Source: Actinoallomurus purpureus (GTDB taxonomy: Bacteria; Actinomycetota; Actinomycetes; Streptosporangiales; Streptosporangiaceae). From it: a DNA stretch of 64,000 nt. The DNA lies in the NCBI RefSeq assembly GCF_024055795.1, contig NZ_JAMXMY010000002.1, positions 186,001 through 250,000 of the forward strand, read 5' to 3'. Shown one piece after another: positions 35,044 through 44,148 of this stretch; position 1 is the stretch's first letter; each line of letters opens with the position of its first letter. The notes below the pieces were generated by a model. It was not told the origin of the DNA and did no database searches. It worked only from the letters and a program-made list of their open reading frames with translations. The translations under genes and the position numbers were made by a program.

Positions 35044-36075
35044 TCAGTCGATGCGCCAGGTGTCGCCGCTGCCGAGCAGGGCGGTCAGGTCGCCGGCGCC
35101 ATGCTGGGCGATGGCCTCGTCGATCTGGGCCCGCATCAGCTCGTCGTACGACGGGCGCTCCACCTGCCGGAAGATCCCGATCGGCGTGTGCTCGAACGTC
35201 GGCGAGTCGAGCCGGGACAGCGCGAACGCGAGCGACGGGTCCGGATTCCGGGCGTCGTGCACGAGGATGTCCGGGGAGTCCGCGGGTACGACCTCCAGCG
35301 GCCCGGAGGCCGACCGCCGCAGCGCCTTGTCGCGGTCGGCGCCGAACACGATGGGCTCGCCGTGTTCGAGCCGGACCGTCACGTCGTCACGGGTCTGCGG
35401 GTCCTTCAGCGGCGCGAACGCGTCGTCGTTGAAGATGTTGCAGTTCTGGTAGATCTCCACCAGCGCCGTGCCGTTGTGGGTGGCGGCCTCCCGCAGCACC
35501 GACTGCAGGTGCTTGCGGTCCGAGTCGATCGTGCGTGCCACGAACGACGCCTCCGCGCCGATCGCCAGCGAGATCGGGTTGAACGGGGAGTCCAGCGATC
35601 CCAGCGGCGTCGACTTGGTGATCTTCCCAACCTCCGACGTCGGGGAGTACTGGCCTTTGGTCAGCCCGTAGATCCGGTTGTTGAACAGCAGGATCTTGAG
35701 GTTCACGTTGCGGCGCAGCGAGTGGATCAGATGGTTGCCGCCGATCGACAGCGCGTCGCCGTCACCGGTCACCACCCACACCGACAGGTCCGGGCGCGAG
35801 GACGCCAGCCCGGTCGCGATCGCCGGGGCGCGCCCGTGGATCGAGTGGAACCCGTAGGTGTTCATGTAGTACGGGAACCGCGACGAGCAACCGATGCCCG
35901 AGACGAAGACGACGTTCTCCCGCTTCAGGCCCAGCTCCGGAAGGAAGCCCTGCACCGCCGCGAGGATCGCGTAGTCACCGCACCCGGGGCACCAGCGGAC
36001 CTCCTGGTCGGTCTTGAAGTCCTTCGCGGTCTGCCGCTCGGGGTCCTTCGGAACGAGGGCAAGGGGGTCGCTCAT
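35044..36075 (-). CDS. korB: 2-oxoacid:ferredoxin oxidoreductase, beta subunit
   Basis: 343 residues from ATG 36075, overlapping korA by ATGA. Fe-S/TPP marks: WCPGCGDYAILAAVQ, GIGCSSRFPYYM, and the thiamine pyrophosphate motif GDGDALSIGGNHL. With KorA it converts 2-oxoglutarate and CoA to succinyl-CoA, CO2 and reduced ferredoxin. Actinobacterial korAB often backs up or replaces the dehydrogenase complex; specificity for 2-oxoglutarate is by family likeness. Confidence 0.95.
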   Translation of the reverse strand: MSDPLALVPKDPERQTAKDFKTDQEVRWCPGCGDYAILAAVQGFLPELGLKRENVVFVSGIGCSSRFPYYMNTYGFHSIHGRAPAIATGLASSRPDLSVWVVTGDGDALSIGGNHLIHSLRRNVNLKILLFNNRIYGLTKGQYSPTSEVGKITKSTPLGSLDSPFNPISLAIGAEASFVARTIDSDRKHLQSVLREAATHNGTALVEIYQNCNIFNDDAFAPLKDPQTRDDVTVRLEHGEPIVFGADRDKALRRSASGPLEVVPADSPDILVHDARNPDPSLAFALSRLDSPTFEHTPIGIFRQVERPSYDELMRAQIDEAIAQHGAGDLTALLGSGDTWRID

Positions 36076-37910
36076 GAGTTGATCACATCCCGGATGACGT
36101 CCGCGAGCTCTTCGGCCTTGAAGGGCAGGCCACGGACGCGGTTGTAGCCGATCACGTCGACGAGGAAGCGGCCGCGCAGGATCAGCGCGAGCTGACCGAG
36201 GTTGATCTCCGGCACGACCACCTTGTCGTACGAGTGCAGCACCTCTTCGAGGTTGGCCGGGAACGGGTTCAGGTGGCGCAGGTGTGCCTGCGCGACGGTG
36301 CCCCCGGCGGCGCGGATGCGGCGCACGGCCGCGGTGATCGCGCCGTACGTGCCACCCCAGCCGAGCACGAGCACGCGTGCCTCGCCGGAGGGGTCGTCCA
36401 CGGTCAGCGGCGCGATGTCGCGGGCGATGCCGTCGATCTTCGCCTGGCGGAGCCGCACCATCAGGTCGTGGTTGTTCGGGTCGTAGGAGATGTTGCCGCT
36501 GCCGTCGGCCTTCTCGATCCCGCCGATGCGGTGCTCCAGCCCCGGGGTGCCCGGCACGGCCCACGGCCGGGCCAGGGTCTCCGGGTCGCGCTTGAACGGC
36601 TGGAAGTCCTCCTCGCCCGCCTCCGCGAACGCCGGCTCGATCTCCGGCAGCGAGTCGACCTCGGGCACCTGCCACGGCTCGGAGCCGTTCGCGAGGTACC
36701 CGTCGGACAGCAGCATGACGGGGGTGCGGTACTTCACCGCGATCCGCGCGGCCTCGATCGCGACCGCGAAGCAGTCCGACGGCGTGCTCGGCGCGACCAC
36801 CGGCACCGGCGACTCGCCGTTGCGGCCGTACAGCGCCTGCAGCAGGTCCGCCTGCTCGGTCTTGGTCGGCATGCCCGTCGACGGGCCCGCCCGCTGCACG
36901 TCGATGACGACCAGCGGCAGTTCCGTCGCCATGGCCAGGCCCACCGTCTCGCTCTTCAGCGAGACGCCCGGACCGGACGTGGTCGTCACGCCGAGCGCAC
37001 CGCCGAACGACGCGCCGAGCGCGGCGCCAACCGCCGCGATCTCGTCCTCGGCCTGGAACGTCCGCACACCGAACCGCTTGTGCTTGGACAGCTCGTGCAG
37101 GATGTCGGAGGCCGGCGTGATGGGGTACGACCCGAGGAACAGCGGCAGCCCGGACCGCACGCTCGCCGCGATCAGCCCGAACGCCAGGGCCATGTTGCCC
37201 GAGATGTTGCGGTACAGCCCCGGCGGCAGCGTCGCCGGCTTCACCTCGTACGACACCGAGAACGACTCGGTGGTCTCGCCGTAGTTCCAGCCCGCCTGGA
37301 AGGCCGCGATGTTGGCCTTCATGATCTCGGGCTTCTTGGCGAACTTCACCTCGAGGAAGCGGACCGTCGCGTCGGTCGGCCGGTGGTACAGCCAGGACAG
37401 CAGACCGAGCGCGAACATGTTCTTCGCCCGTTCGGCGTCCTTCTTGGAGATGTCGAAGTCCTCGAGCGCCTTCACCGTCATCGACGTCAGCGGCAACGAG
37501 TGCACGCGGTATTCGCCGAGCGAGCCGTCCTCGAGCGGGTTCGCCGCGTAGCCGACCTTGGCCAGGGCACGCTTGGTGAACTCGTCGGTGTTCAGGATCA
37601 GGTCCGCGCCGCGCGGCAGGTCGCCGACGTTGGCCTTGAGCGCGGCCGGGTTCATCGCGACCAGGACGTTCGGCGCGTCGCCCGGCGTGAGGATGTCGTG
37701 GTCGGCGAAGTGCAGCTGGAAGCTGGACACGCCGGGCAGCGTGCCGGCCGGCGCGCGGATCTCGGCGGGGAAGTTGGGCAGTGTTGACAGGTCATTGCCG
37801 AAGGCGGCCGTCTCCTGAGTGAAGCGGTCGCCGGTCAGCTGCATGCCGTCACCGGAGTCACCGGCGAAACGGATGATGACGCGGTCGAGTTGCCGGACCT
37901 GTTTGGTCAC
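36072..37910 (-). CDS. korA: 2-oxoacid:ferredoxin oxidoreductase, alpha subunit (gamma-alpha fused)
   Basis: 612 residues from GTG 37910, GAGGAG about 10 bases upstream. The N-terminal 190 residues are the gamma domain (RFAGDSGDGMQLTG start); the rest is the alpha pyrimidine-binding domain (ITPASDILHELSKHKRFG, TTTSGPGVSLKSE, VDVQRAGPSTGMPTKTEQ). The fusion is normal in actinobacteria. It forms an alpha2beta2 enzyme with KorB. Confidence 0.95.
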   Translation of the reverse strand: MTKQVRQLDRVIIRFAGDSGDGMQLTGDRFTQETAAFGNDLSTLPNFPAEIRAPAGTLPGVSSFQLHFADHDILTPGDAPNVLVAMNPAALKANVGDLPRGADLILNTDEFTKRALAKVGYAANPLEDGSLGEYRVHSLPLTSMTVKALEDFDISKKDAERAKNMFALGLLSWLYHRPTDATVRFLEVKFAKKPEIMKANIAAFQAGWNYGETTESFSVSYEVKPATLPPGLYRNISGNMALAFGLIAASVRSGLPLFLGSYPITPASDILHELSKHKRFGVRTFQAEDEIAAVGAALGASFGGALGVTTTSGPGVSLKSETVGLAMATELPLVVIDVQRAGPSTGMPTKTEQADLLQALYGRNGESPVPVVAPSTPSDCFAVAIEAARIAVKYRTPVMLLSDGYLANGSEPWQVPEVDSLPEIEPAFAEAGEEDFQPFKRDPETLARPWAVPGTPGLEHRIGGIEKADGSGNISYDPNNHDLMVRLRQAKIDGIARDIAPLTVDDPSGEARVLVLGWGGTYGAITAAVRRIRAAGGTVAQAHLRHLNPFPANLEEVLHSYDKVVVPEINLGQLALILRGRFLVDVIGYNRVRGLPFKAEELADVIRDVINS

Positions 37911-38331
37911 AGAGCAGGACCTCCTCGACGAGCGGCACTCGGGCGGAGGGAGGCGTCCGCGTCCGACGTGCCACTTAGGCTTACCTTCATGCTACGTCCC
38001 GGATCACATGGTTATTTCAACATCGGGCATTAGAACGTGGCTTGTGAGATGTGTCGCAGCGCCCAGTGAACCGCCCCGCCGGCATCCCCGCCCCGTACTG
38101 ACTTCCCAGGTCACGGCATGGGTATACATCCCGGCGGCGGCGTGGCGCGCCGCGGCGGGCGGCCGGATCAGGCCGCCGGATCCGGACACAGCGCGCTCGC
38201 CGACCGGCAGAGGTCGACGTGCAGGCGCGTGAAGAACAGGGGTCCGGACACCCGCCGAACTATAGGGCCTCGGCCTCGCCCCACCGTGAAGCGGGGAGGG
38301 CGCGGCATGTCCCCGGCAGCCTCCCGGGCCC

Positions 38332-40239
38332 TCAGCCGGTCCGCTGCTCCTGTGCCAACTTGCCGAGCAGCACGTTGACGTCAGCGGAGGAGTTGACGGT
38401 CGCGTCGAACGACGCCTTCGCGTGGATGGTGAACCGTCCGCTGTGCGAGCGGTACCAGGACGACCACGATCCGCTGCTGGTCCGGCAGGACATCCCCACC
38501 TGATGATCCGCGCTCGTCGACGCCGTGTCGGTGCAGGTGGACACGGTGCCGCCGGACCCGCTGAAGGCCACCTTCATGGTGACGTGGACGGCCCCTGAGG
38601 ACTCGCTCACCGTCGTCGCCCGGATGTCGGCGCGCACCGTACAGCCCGGCTCGCCGCAGCTGCCGAACTTCACCTTGCTCATCGGCTCCACGGTCAGGTC
38701 GGGGTCGTAGGCGTTCGTCAAGCCCTGCACGTCGGTGTGAAGTGCCGTGAACACCGCGCCGACACTGGAGGCCGGCAGAGGCGTGACGTCGAAGGTGTAC
38801 CGCTCCGGCCCGAAGTTGCCGTCGAACCGGACGAGGCGGTGCGCCTTCTCGGCGATGTAGTACGTCCGTGTGCCGACCCTCATCTTGAGGGTCGCAACCC
38901 CGTTGACCTTGGTCCGTTCCGCCAGCGGATCGTTGACGGCCTGCCGCAGGGCCGCCGCGAGCCGCGCCGGGGACAGGTCGGCCAGGTTCAGCGTCGAGAG
39001 ATCCTCAGGAGCCTTCGTCCACGTGCCGTCCGCCTTGCCGGCCCGCTCGGCGGACAGTCCCTGGGCGGTCCAGAAACTCGTGCCCGCCTTGAGATAGGTC
39101 GTCCCGCCGACGTCCACCCGGGTGATCCGCGAACCGCTCACCGTGTAGGTGCCGCGTGCGGTTCCCGCCTTCGTGACACTGAAGCTCGCCTGCCCTCCGG
39201 CGTAGACGCCCATCAGATTGACACCGGCCGTCTGGCCGAGGGCCTGGCCCGCCTTGTTCGCGACCTTCCCCGAGATCTTCTTCGGATCGTTGTCGGGGCC
39301 GCTGAGCGCCACCACGCCGATGACGGCCAGGATGACGAGGAAAACACCGCCGCCGACCAGCGTCGCGACCAGAGGCCCTTTGGACTTCTTCGCCGGCTGC
39401 GGCCCGAACCCGTACGGCTGCGGGGGCATGCCCCACGGCTGCCCGCCGCCCCAGCCCGGCGGCCCACCAGGGCTCCCAGGATACGGCCCGGCGCCCGGAT
39501 ACGGTCCGGGCCCGACGGGACTCTCGCCGTACGGCCCGGGCCCGACCGGAGTCTCCCCGTACGGCCCGTACCCGACCGGAGCGCCCGGGTACGGCCCAGG
39601 CCCTCCGGGGCCGCCTGGCAGAGGCCCGCCTGGCATGGGAACCCCGTGCACGGGCCCGCCTGGCACGCCAGGCCACCCGGTTTCACCACCGGCAGGCCCG
39701 CCTGGCACGGGGCCGCCCGGCCACCCGGCCTCACCACCCGCAGGGCCGCCGGGCATTGCGAAACCACCCGACCCATCGGGCGGACCGGACTGCACCGAAG
39801 GTGTCGACGATGGCGGCCCCGACGGGTCCGACCACGCACCGGTCTCGGCGGGCGGTACGGAAGTTCCCGGCCATACGCCGGTCGCGGCAGCAGGCCCGGT
39901 CGGGCCGGCCTGGTCGTCCGGCCGAGGCGGTTCGGCAGAAGAGAGCGGGTCGGACGAAGAGAGCGCGTCGGACGAGGAGGGGTCGGAGGAGTCATCCACC
40001 GGTGCCTCGGCCCACGCCTGCGGTCGCGGTGGGACCGGCTGCTGGTCCTCCTCCGATCCCGCTGCTCGCGGGGGCGATTCGAGTGGGCCGGACGGCGTGC
40101 TCGGCGCCGAACCTTCGGGCTGCGCGGACGGATCCGTCTCCGGCGGCGGCGATTCGGCGTGCTCGACCTGGTCCGGGTTCTCCGGCTGTTCCGGCTGTGC
40201 CGGCGACGGCCCCTGAGCGCCGTCTCGATCCCTGCTCAA
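38332..40239 (-). CDS. Single-pass membrane protein with Pro/Gly-rich N-terminus
   Basis: 635 residues from TTG 40239, with GGGGA upstream. Residues 1-300 are low-complexity, first acidic Pro/Ser, then Gly/Pro/Tyr repeats (GPYGESPVGPGPYP). A membrane helix follows (LVATLVGGGVFLVILAVIGVV). The outer part (about 330-635) has a LppX/LprAFG-like look (FSVTKAGTARGTYTVSG; LRFDG-type strands) and paired Cys (FGSCGEPGC, SCRTSSG). It may bind a lipid or cell-wall component; that is tentative. Between 37911 and 38331 there is no gene. Confidence 0.8.
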   Translation of the reverse strand: MSRDRDGAQGPSPAQPEQPENPDQVEHAESPPPETDPSAQPEGSAPSTPSGPLESPPRAAGSEEDQQPVPPRPQAWAEAPVDDSSDPSSSDALSSSDPLSSAEPPRPDDQAGPTGPAAATGVWPGTSVPPAETGAWSDPSGPPSSTPSVQSGPPDGSGGFAMPGGPAGGEAGWPGGPVPGGPAGGETGWPGVPGGPVHGVPMPGGPLPGGPGGPGPYPGAPVGYGPYGETPVGPGPYGESPVGPGPYPGAGPYPGSPGGPPGWGGGQPWGMPPQPYGFGPQPAKKSKGPLVATLVGGGVFLVILAVIGVVALSGPDNDPKKISGKVANKAGQALGQTAGVNLMGVYAGGQASFSVTKAGTARGTYTVSGSRITRVDVGGTTYLKAGTSFWTAQGLSAERAGKADGTWTKAPEDLSTLNLADLSPARLAAALRQAVNDPLAERTKVNGVATLKMRVGTRTYYIAEKAHRLVRFDGNFGPERYTFDVTPLPASSVGAVFTALHTDVQGLTNAYDPDLTVEPMSKVKFGSCGEPGCTVRADIRATTVSESSGAVHVTMKVAFSGSGGTVSTCTDTASTSADHQVGMSCRTSSGSWSSWYRSHSGRFTIHAKASFDATVNSSADVNVLLGKLAQEQRTG

Positions 40240-40393
40240 ATGAAGTCCCCTGTATTAACGATCGTCGCCGTGACCCTATGTTTGCGCTGATCGTCGGACA
40301 AGACGGGGAACCGGTTCTGTTACCCGGTCGATGCCCGTACGCCCGCCCTCCCCTTCCGCCGCATCCACCTGCAACGCCCGCGCGGGGTCTGCG

Positions 40394-40530
40394 GCCGCCG
40401 ACACTTATCCACAGGTTGTGGAGAAGGTCTGGCCGTGGTCGCTCACCTCACTCGCCCGTACGGTCGTGGACTGCGCCCGCACGCTCTCCCTGAGCGAGGC
40501 GGTCGTGGTCGGCGACTCCGCATCGTCGGG
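40394..40530 (+). pseudogene. Remnant of a DUF559/AbiEi-type gene
   Basis: The frame reads WPWSLTSLARTVVDCARTL, then SLSEAVVVGDSASSG, the mid-part of actinobacterial DUF559-type proteins (usually RTVVDLART...AVVVADSALR). Flanking parts are missing. The rest of 40240-40642 holds only this and a pair of DnaA-box-like sites. Confidence 0.5.
40405..40425. promoter_or_regulatory. Inverted pair of DnaA-box-like sites
   Basis: TTATCCACA (40405-40413) matches the consensus DnaA box, and TGTGGAGAA (40417-40425) is a near-match in the opposite direction, 3 bp apart. It lies within the decayed DUF559 gene, about 220 bp before nuoA. Function not established. Confidence 0.4.
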
Positions 40531-40642
40531 TCGGCGGAGGGCGGCTCACCGTGCGGTTCGCTCACCGCCGCGCGGTCCGCCGGGGCCTGTCGGCGGCGGG
40601 AACGGTCGTGCGCCGGCGGCCGACCGGATTACGCTGATCCCC

Positions 40643-41014
40643 GTGCACGGCTATTACGGGAACTACCTCATGATCGTCGTGCTGTTCGTGATCGGTGGTG
40701 CGATCGTGGGCGGCGCGCTCCTGGTTAACCGGGCTCTGCGCCCGCACCGGCCGACCCGGGAGAAGCTCACGACGTACGAGTGCGGCGTGGACCCCGTCGG
40801 CGAGGGATGGGCACAGTCGTACGTCCGCTACTACGTCTTCGCCTACCTGTACGTCGTGTTCGCGGTGGACGCGGTGTTCCTCTTCCCCTGGGCGACGGTC
40901 TTCTCCGCCAAGGGATACGGCTACGTCACCCTCGGCGAGATGTTCGTCTTCCTCGCCTTCATCGCCGCCGGTCTCGCGTACGCGTGGAAGAAGGGTGTCC
41001 TGGGCTGGGTATGA
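40643..41014 (+). CDS. nuoA: NADH-quinone oxidoreductase subunit A
   Basis: 123 residues from GTG 40643; no ribosome site is visible, so the message may be leaderless. Three membrane helices, with the family signature KLTTYECGVDPVGEGWAQSY near residue 45 and VRYYVFAYLYVVFAVDAVFLF. It is the first gene of a nuo locus and forms part of the membrane arm beside the quinone site. Confidence 0.93.
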   Translation: MHGYYGNYLMIVVLFVIGGAIVGGALLVNRALRPHRPTREKLTTYECGVDPVGEGWAQSYVRYYVFAYLYVVFAVDAVFLFPWATVFSAKGYGYVTLGEMFVFLAFIAAGLAYAWKKGVLGWV

Positions 41015-41128
41015 GCCCGCCTTCCGGTGCTCGAGAGGGTTCGGAACCCCGGTCCGGCGTGTGCTCCACGACCGCCGCCCTCACCACCTTGTCGCCAGCG
41101 CGGCGCGGGGACGCGTAAGAATGGGGGC

Positions 41129-42388
41129 ATGGGTTCCGTCGATCTCCCCGAACCGCGTATCGGGCCCGCCTCCCGGCTCGCGCCGAAGCCGATCAAGTTC
41201 GTCCTCAACTGGGGGCGGCGGTACTCCCTGTGGGTGTTCAACTTCGGGCTGGCCTGTTGCGCCATCGAGTTCATCGCGACGTCGATGTCGCGCCACGACT
41301 TCATCCGGCTGGGCGTCATCCCCTTCGCCCCGGGGCCGCGGCAGGCCGACCTGATGGTGGTCTCCGGCACGGTCAGCGACAAGATGGCGCCCGCCGTGAA
41401 ACGGCTCTACGAGCAGATGCCCGAGCCGAAGTACGTCATCTCGTTCGGCGCCTGCTCGAACTGCGGCGGGCCCTACTGGGACTCGTACTGCGTGACCAAG
41501 GGCGTCGACCAGATCATCCCGGTCGACGTGTACGTTCCGGGCTGCCCGCCGCGGCCCGAGGCGCTCCTGCACGGGATTCTCAAGCTGCAGGAGAAGATCG
41601 CCGCGGAGTCGCTGGGCGAGCGGTACACCGGGGCCGGCGAGGCGGTCGCGCCGCCCCCGCCGGCCATGCGGAGGCCTCCGACGCCGGCGGTGCTGCGCCG
41701 CCCGCTCGTACTGCCGCCCGTGCCCGAGCCGGAGGAGATCGCGGCCGCCGAGCAGCCCACGCAGAAGCTGACTCCGCTGCGAGACGGCGTCGGGCCGGCC
41801 GGAACGCAGGAGCTTCCGCCGCCCGCCGTCCCCACCGGTGAGGCTCCGGCCGGGAGCCAGGACACCGCCGGGACGCAGGAGTTCCCCCTCCCGGACGCCG
41901 CCACGTCGGGGGAGCCGATCTCTCCGGCCGCCGAGACGCAGGAGATCCCGGTGGTGGATTCGGCGACGACCCAGGATCTGCCTCCGGTCGATCAGGCGGG
42001 CACGCCCACCGAGGAGCTCCCTTCGGTGGAGGAGGTCCGCAAGGCCGCGGAGGACAAGGTCGCTGAGCAGCCGACCGAGGTGCTGCCGGCGGTAGGAGAC
42101 GCGGAGACGATTCAGGAGCCTCCGCCACCGGTCGAGGAGGCCGGTAAGCCCACCGAACAGCCGAAGGAGGTCCTGCCTTCGGAGGAGGTCCGCAAGGCCG
42201 CCGAGGCGTCCCCCTCCGTGGGCGAGACCGCGGATGAGGAGAAGTCCTCCGGCCGCCTGGCGGGCGGTGGAGCGGCGGATAAGGGGGCGCGGTGGTTGAG
42301 CGGCCGGTTGCGGCGTTTCGCCGAGCCGCCGCCCGTTCACGGCGACACGGACCACACGATCATCCCGGGGCTGAGCGATGACGATTGA
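41129..42388 (+). CDS. nuoB: NADH-quinone oxidoreductase subunit B with long C-terminal extension
   Basis: 419 residues from ATG 41129. Residues 1-170 are NuoB, with the N2 cluster ligands: CC in LACCAIEF (42-43), Cys in GACSNCGG (about 109) and Cys in PGCPPRPE (about 138). The remaining 250 residues are an acidic, Pro/Glu/Thr-rich extension with repeats ([30 protein letters not shown]) and a short basic end. NuoB is normally 160-230 residues. The extension overlaps nuoC by 11 bases. Confidence 0.93.
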   Translation: MGSVDLPEPRIGPASRLAPKPIKFVLNWGRRYSLWVFNFGLACCAIEFIATSMSRHDFIRLGVIPFAPGPRQADLMVVSGTVSDKMAPAVKRLYEQMPEPKYVISFGACSNCGGPYWDSYCVTKGVDQIIPVDVYVPGCPPRPEALLHGILKLQEKIAAESLGERYTGAGEAVAPPPPAMRRPPTPAVLRRPLVLPPVPEPEEIAAAEQPTQKLTPLRDGVGPAGTQELPPPAVPTGEAPAGSQDTAGTQEFPLPDAATSGEPISPAAETQEIPVVDSATTQDLPPVDQAGTPTEELPSVEEVRKAAEDKVAEQPTEVLPAVGDAETIQEPPPPVEEAGKPTEQPKEVLPSEEVRKAAEASPSVGETADEEKSSGRLAGGGAADKGARWLSGRLRRFAEPPPVHGDTDHTIIPGLSDDD

Positions 42389-43055
42389 GCTGGCGGTGGC
42401 GTGGGCGCGCCGGTTCGGCGACGACGTGCGTACCGAGGACGCGTTCGGCATGCTGACCGTCGATGTGCCGCCGGAGCTGTGGGAGGAGGCGCTGACCTTC
42501 GCGCGGGACGACCTCGAATGCGGCTTCTTCGACTGGCTGACCGCCGTCGACGAGCTGGAGCGCGGGTTCGCGATCGTCGCGCACGTCCACTCGCTGGAGC
42601 ACGGGCACCATCTGCTGGTCCGTACGGCCGTTCCGCGTGAGGACCCGCGGCTGGTCAGCGCGACCGCCATCTACCGGGGCGCGAACTGGCACGAGCGGGA
42701 GACGCATGAGATGTTCGGCGTGATCTTCGACGGGCATCCGGACCTGAAGCCGCTGTTGCTTCCGGACGGGTTCGAAGGGCATCCGCTGCGCAAGGAGTTC
42801 GTGCTGGCCGCGCGGGTGGCCAAGCCGTGGCCGGGGGCGAAGGAGCCCGGGGAGTCCGGGCACGGGGCGCCGAGCCGTCGCCGCATGCTGCCGCCCGGGG
42901 TGCCGCAGGACTGGGGGCCCGCCGCCCAGAAGGGCGCCGGCGGGGACGCGGGCCCGGGTTCGCGTCGCGGTGACGCGTCGGCGGGCGAGGCTTCCGCGGA
43001 CCGGCCGGTACGCCGGCGGGCACGCGGAATCGACCCGGAGGGCGGCGATGTCTGA
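42378..43055 (+). CDS. nuoC: NADH-quinone oxidoreductase subunit C
   Basis: 225 residues. The 30-kDa subunit signature is present: [20 protein letters not shown], then [16 protein letters not shown]; the usual Asp before MFG is Glu. The last 70 residues are Arg/Gly/Pro-rich and not part of the domain. It overlaps nuoB by 11 and nuoH by 8 bases. In full operons nuoD follows, but here nuoH does. Confidence 0.9.
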   Translation: MTIELAVAWARRFGDDVRTEDAFGMLTVDVPPELWEEALTFARDDLECGFFDWLTAVDELERGFAIVAHVHSLEHGHHLLVRTAVPREDPRLVSATAIYRGANWHERETHEMFGVIFDGHPDLKPLLLPDGFEGHPLRKEFVLAARVAKPWPGAKEPGESGHGAPSRRRMLPPGVPQDWGPAAQKGAGGDAGPGSRRGDASAGEASADRPVRRRARGIDPEGGDV

Positions 43056-44013
43056 CGTTCTGGTCGTCGTCGTCAAGCTGCTGCTGGTGGTCGGCGCCTT
43101 CGCCGTGCTGCCGCTACTGGTCGGGCAGGCCGAGCACAAGGTCATGGCCCACATGCAGGGCCGCCTCGGCCCGATGTACGCGGGGGCGTTCCACGGCTGG
43201 GCCCAGCTGGTCGCGGACGGGGTGAAGTTCGCCCAGAAGGAGGACGTGATCCCGGCCGCCGCCGACCGGCGGATCTTCTCGCTCGCCCCGGCGGTCGCCC
43301 TGATCCCCTACCTCGTCGTGCTGGTCGTGGTGCCGGTCGGGCCGCACGGTCAGGTGGCCGTCTCGATGGACGCCGGGCTGTTCTTCGCGCTGGCCATGAT
43401 CGGGGTCGGCGTGCTGGGCGCGATCATGGCGGGCTGGGCGAGCGCGAACAAGTACAGCCTGCTCGGCGGCATGCGGGTCGCTGCGCAGCTGCTGTCGTAC
43501 GAGCTGCCGATGGTGCTGGCGGCGTCGTCGGTGGCGATGGCGGCCGGCAGCGTGAACCTCACCACGATCGTCGACCAGTGGCGGTGGTGGTGGCTGCCCT
43601 GGCAGGTGATCGGCGGGGTGGTCTTCTTCATCGCGGGCCTGGCCGAGCTGCGCCGCCCGCCTTTCGACATGCCGGTCGCCGACTCCGAGATCATCTTCGG
43701 CCCGTACACCGAGTACGCCGGACTGCGCTTCGCCCTCTTCCTGCTCGCCGAGTACGCCGGGATCGTGGTGCTGTCCGCGCTGACCACCGTGCTGTTCCTC
43801 GGCGGCTGGAGGGGGCCGGTGCTCGATGAGCAGCTCGGCTGGCTCTGGACGCTGATCAAGGTGTTCGCGCTGTCGTTCGTCGTGATCTGGCTCCGGGTGA
43901 GCTATCCGCGACTGCGTGAGGACCAGCTGCAGAAGCTCGCCTGGGCCGGTCTGGTGCCGCTCGCCCTGATCCAGCTGGCCCTCACCGGCGTCATCAAGAT
44001 CGCCATCGGCTGA
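43048..44013 (+). CDS. nuoH: NADH-quinone oxidoreductase subunit H
   Basis: 321 residues from ATG 43048, GGAGGG 5 bases before. Eight helices; signatures EHKVMAHMQGRLGPMYAG, QLVADGVKFAQKEDVIP, and AELRRPPFDMPVADSEI. It forms the quinone chamber and first proton path of complex I. A terminator-like hairpin follows, ending this nuo block. Confidence 0.95.
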   Translation: MSDVLVVVVKLLLVVGAFAVLPLLVGQAEHKVMAHMQGRLGPMYAGAFHGWAQLVADGVKFAQKEDVIPAAADRRIFSLAPAVALIPYLVVLVVVPVGPHGQVAVSMDAGLFFALAMIGVGVLGAIMAGWASANKYSLLGGMRVAAQLLSYELPMVLAASSVAMAAGSVNLTTIVDQWRWWWLPWQVIGGVVFFIAGLAELRRPPFDMPVADSEIIFGPYTEYAGLRFALFLLAEYAGIVVLSALTTVLFLGGWRGPVLDEQLGWLWTLIKVFALSFVVIWLRVSYPRLREDQLQKLAWAGLVPLALIQLALTGVIKIAIG

Positions 44014-44018
44014 GCCGC

Positions 44019-44042
44019 GGCGGGCGGCTTCGGTCGCCCGCC
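44019..44042 (+). terminator. Hairpin after nuoH
   Basis: Perfect 8-bp stem GGCGGGCG / CGCCCGCC with loop GCTTCGGT, starting 5 bp after the nuoH stop. It suggests that nuoABCH and nuoIJKLMN are separate transcripts. Confidence 0.55.
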
Positions 44043-44085
44043 CCTCCGCCTACTGAAATCTCACGCTTTGTCCGTCGAGAGCTGC

Positions 44086-44135
44086 TTGACGCCGGTTGGT
44101 TAATCGCATTAGCTTTATGGCTATCAGCATTAACC
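44086..44135 (+). promoter_or_regulatory. Promoter and operator of the hydrolase-tetR pair
   Basis: TTGACG (44086-44091) and TTAGCT (44109-44114) are 17 bp apart. The -10 lies between the perfect arms GGTTAAT (44098-44104) and ATTAACC (44129-44135), a likely operator for the TetR protein encoded downstream. Confidence 0.6.
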
Positions 44136-44148
44136 AAGGGAGATGGCG

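Noticed and set aside
40405-40425. Replication origin
   Set aside because: Only two DnaA-like boxes, no cluster, and no dnaA, dnaN or AT-rich region nearby.
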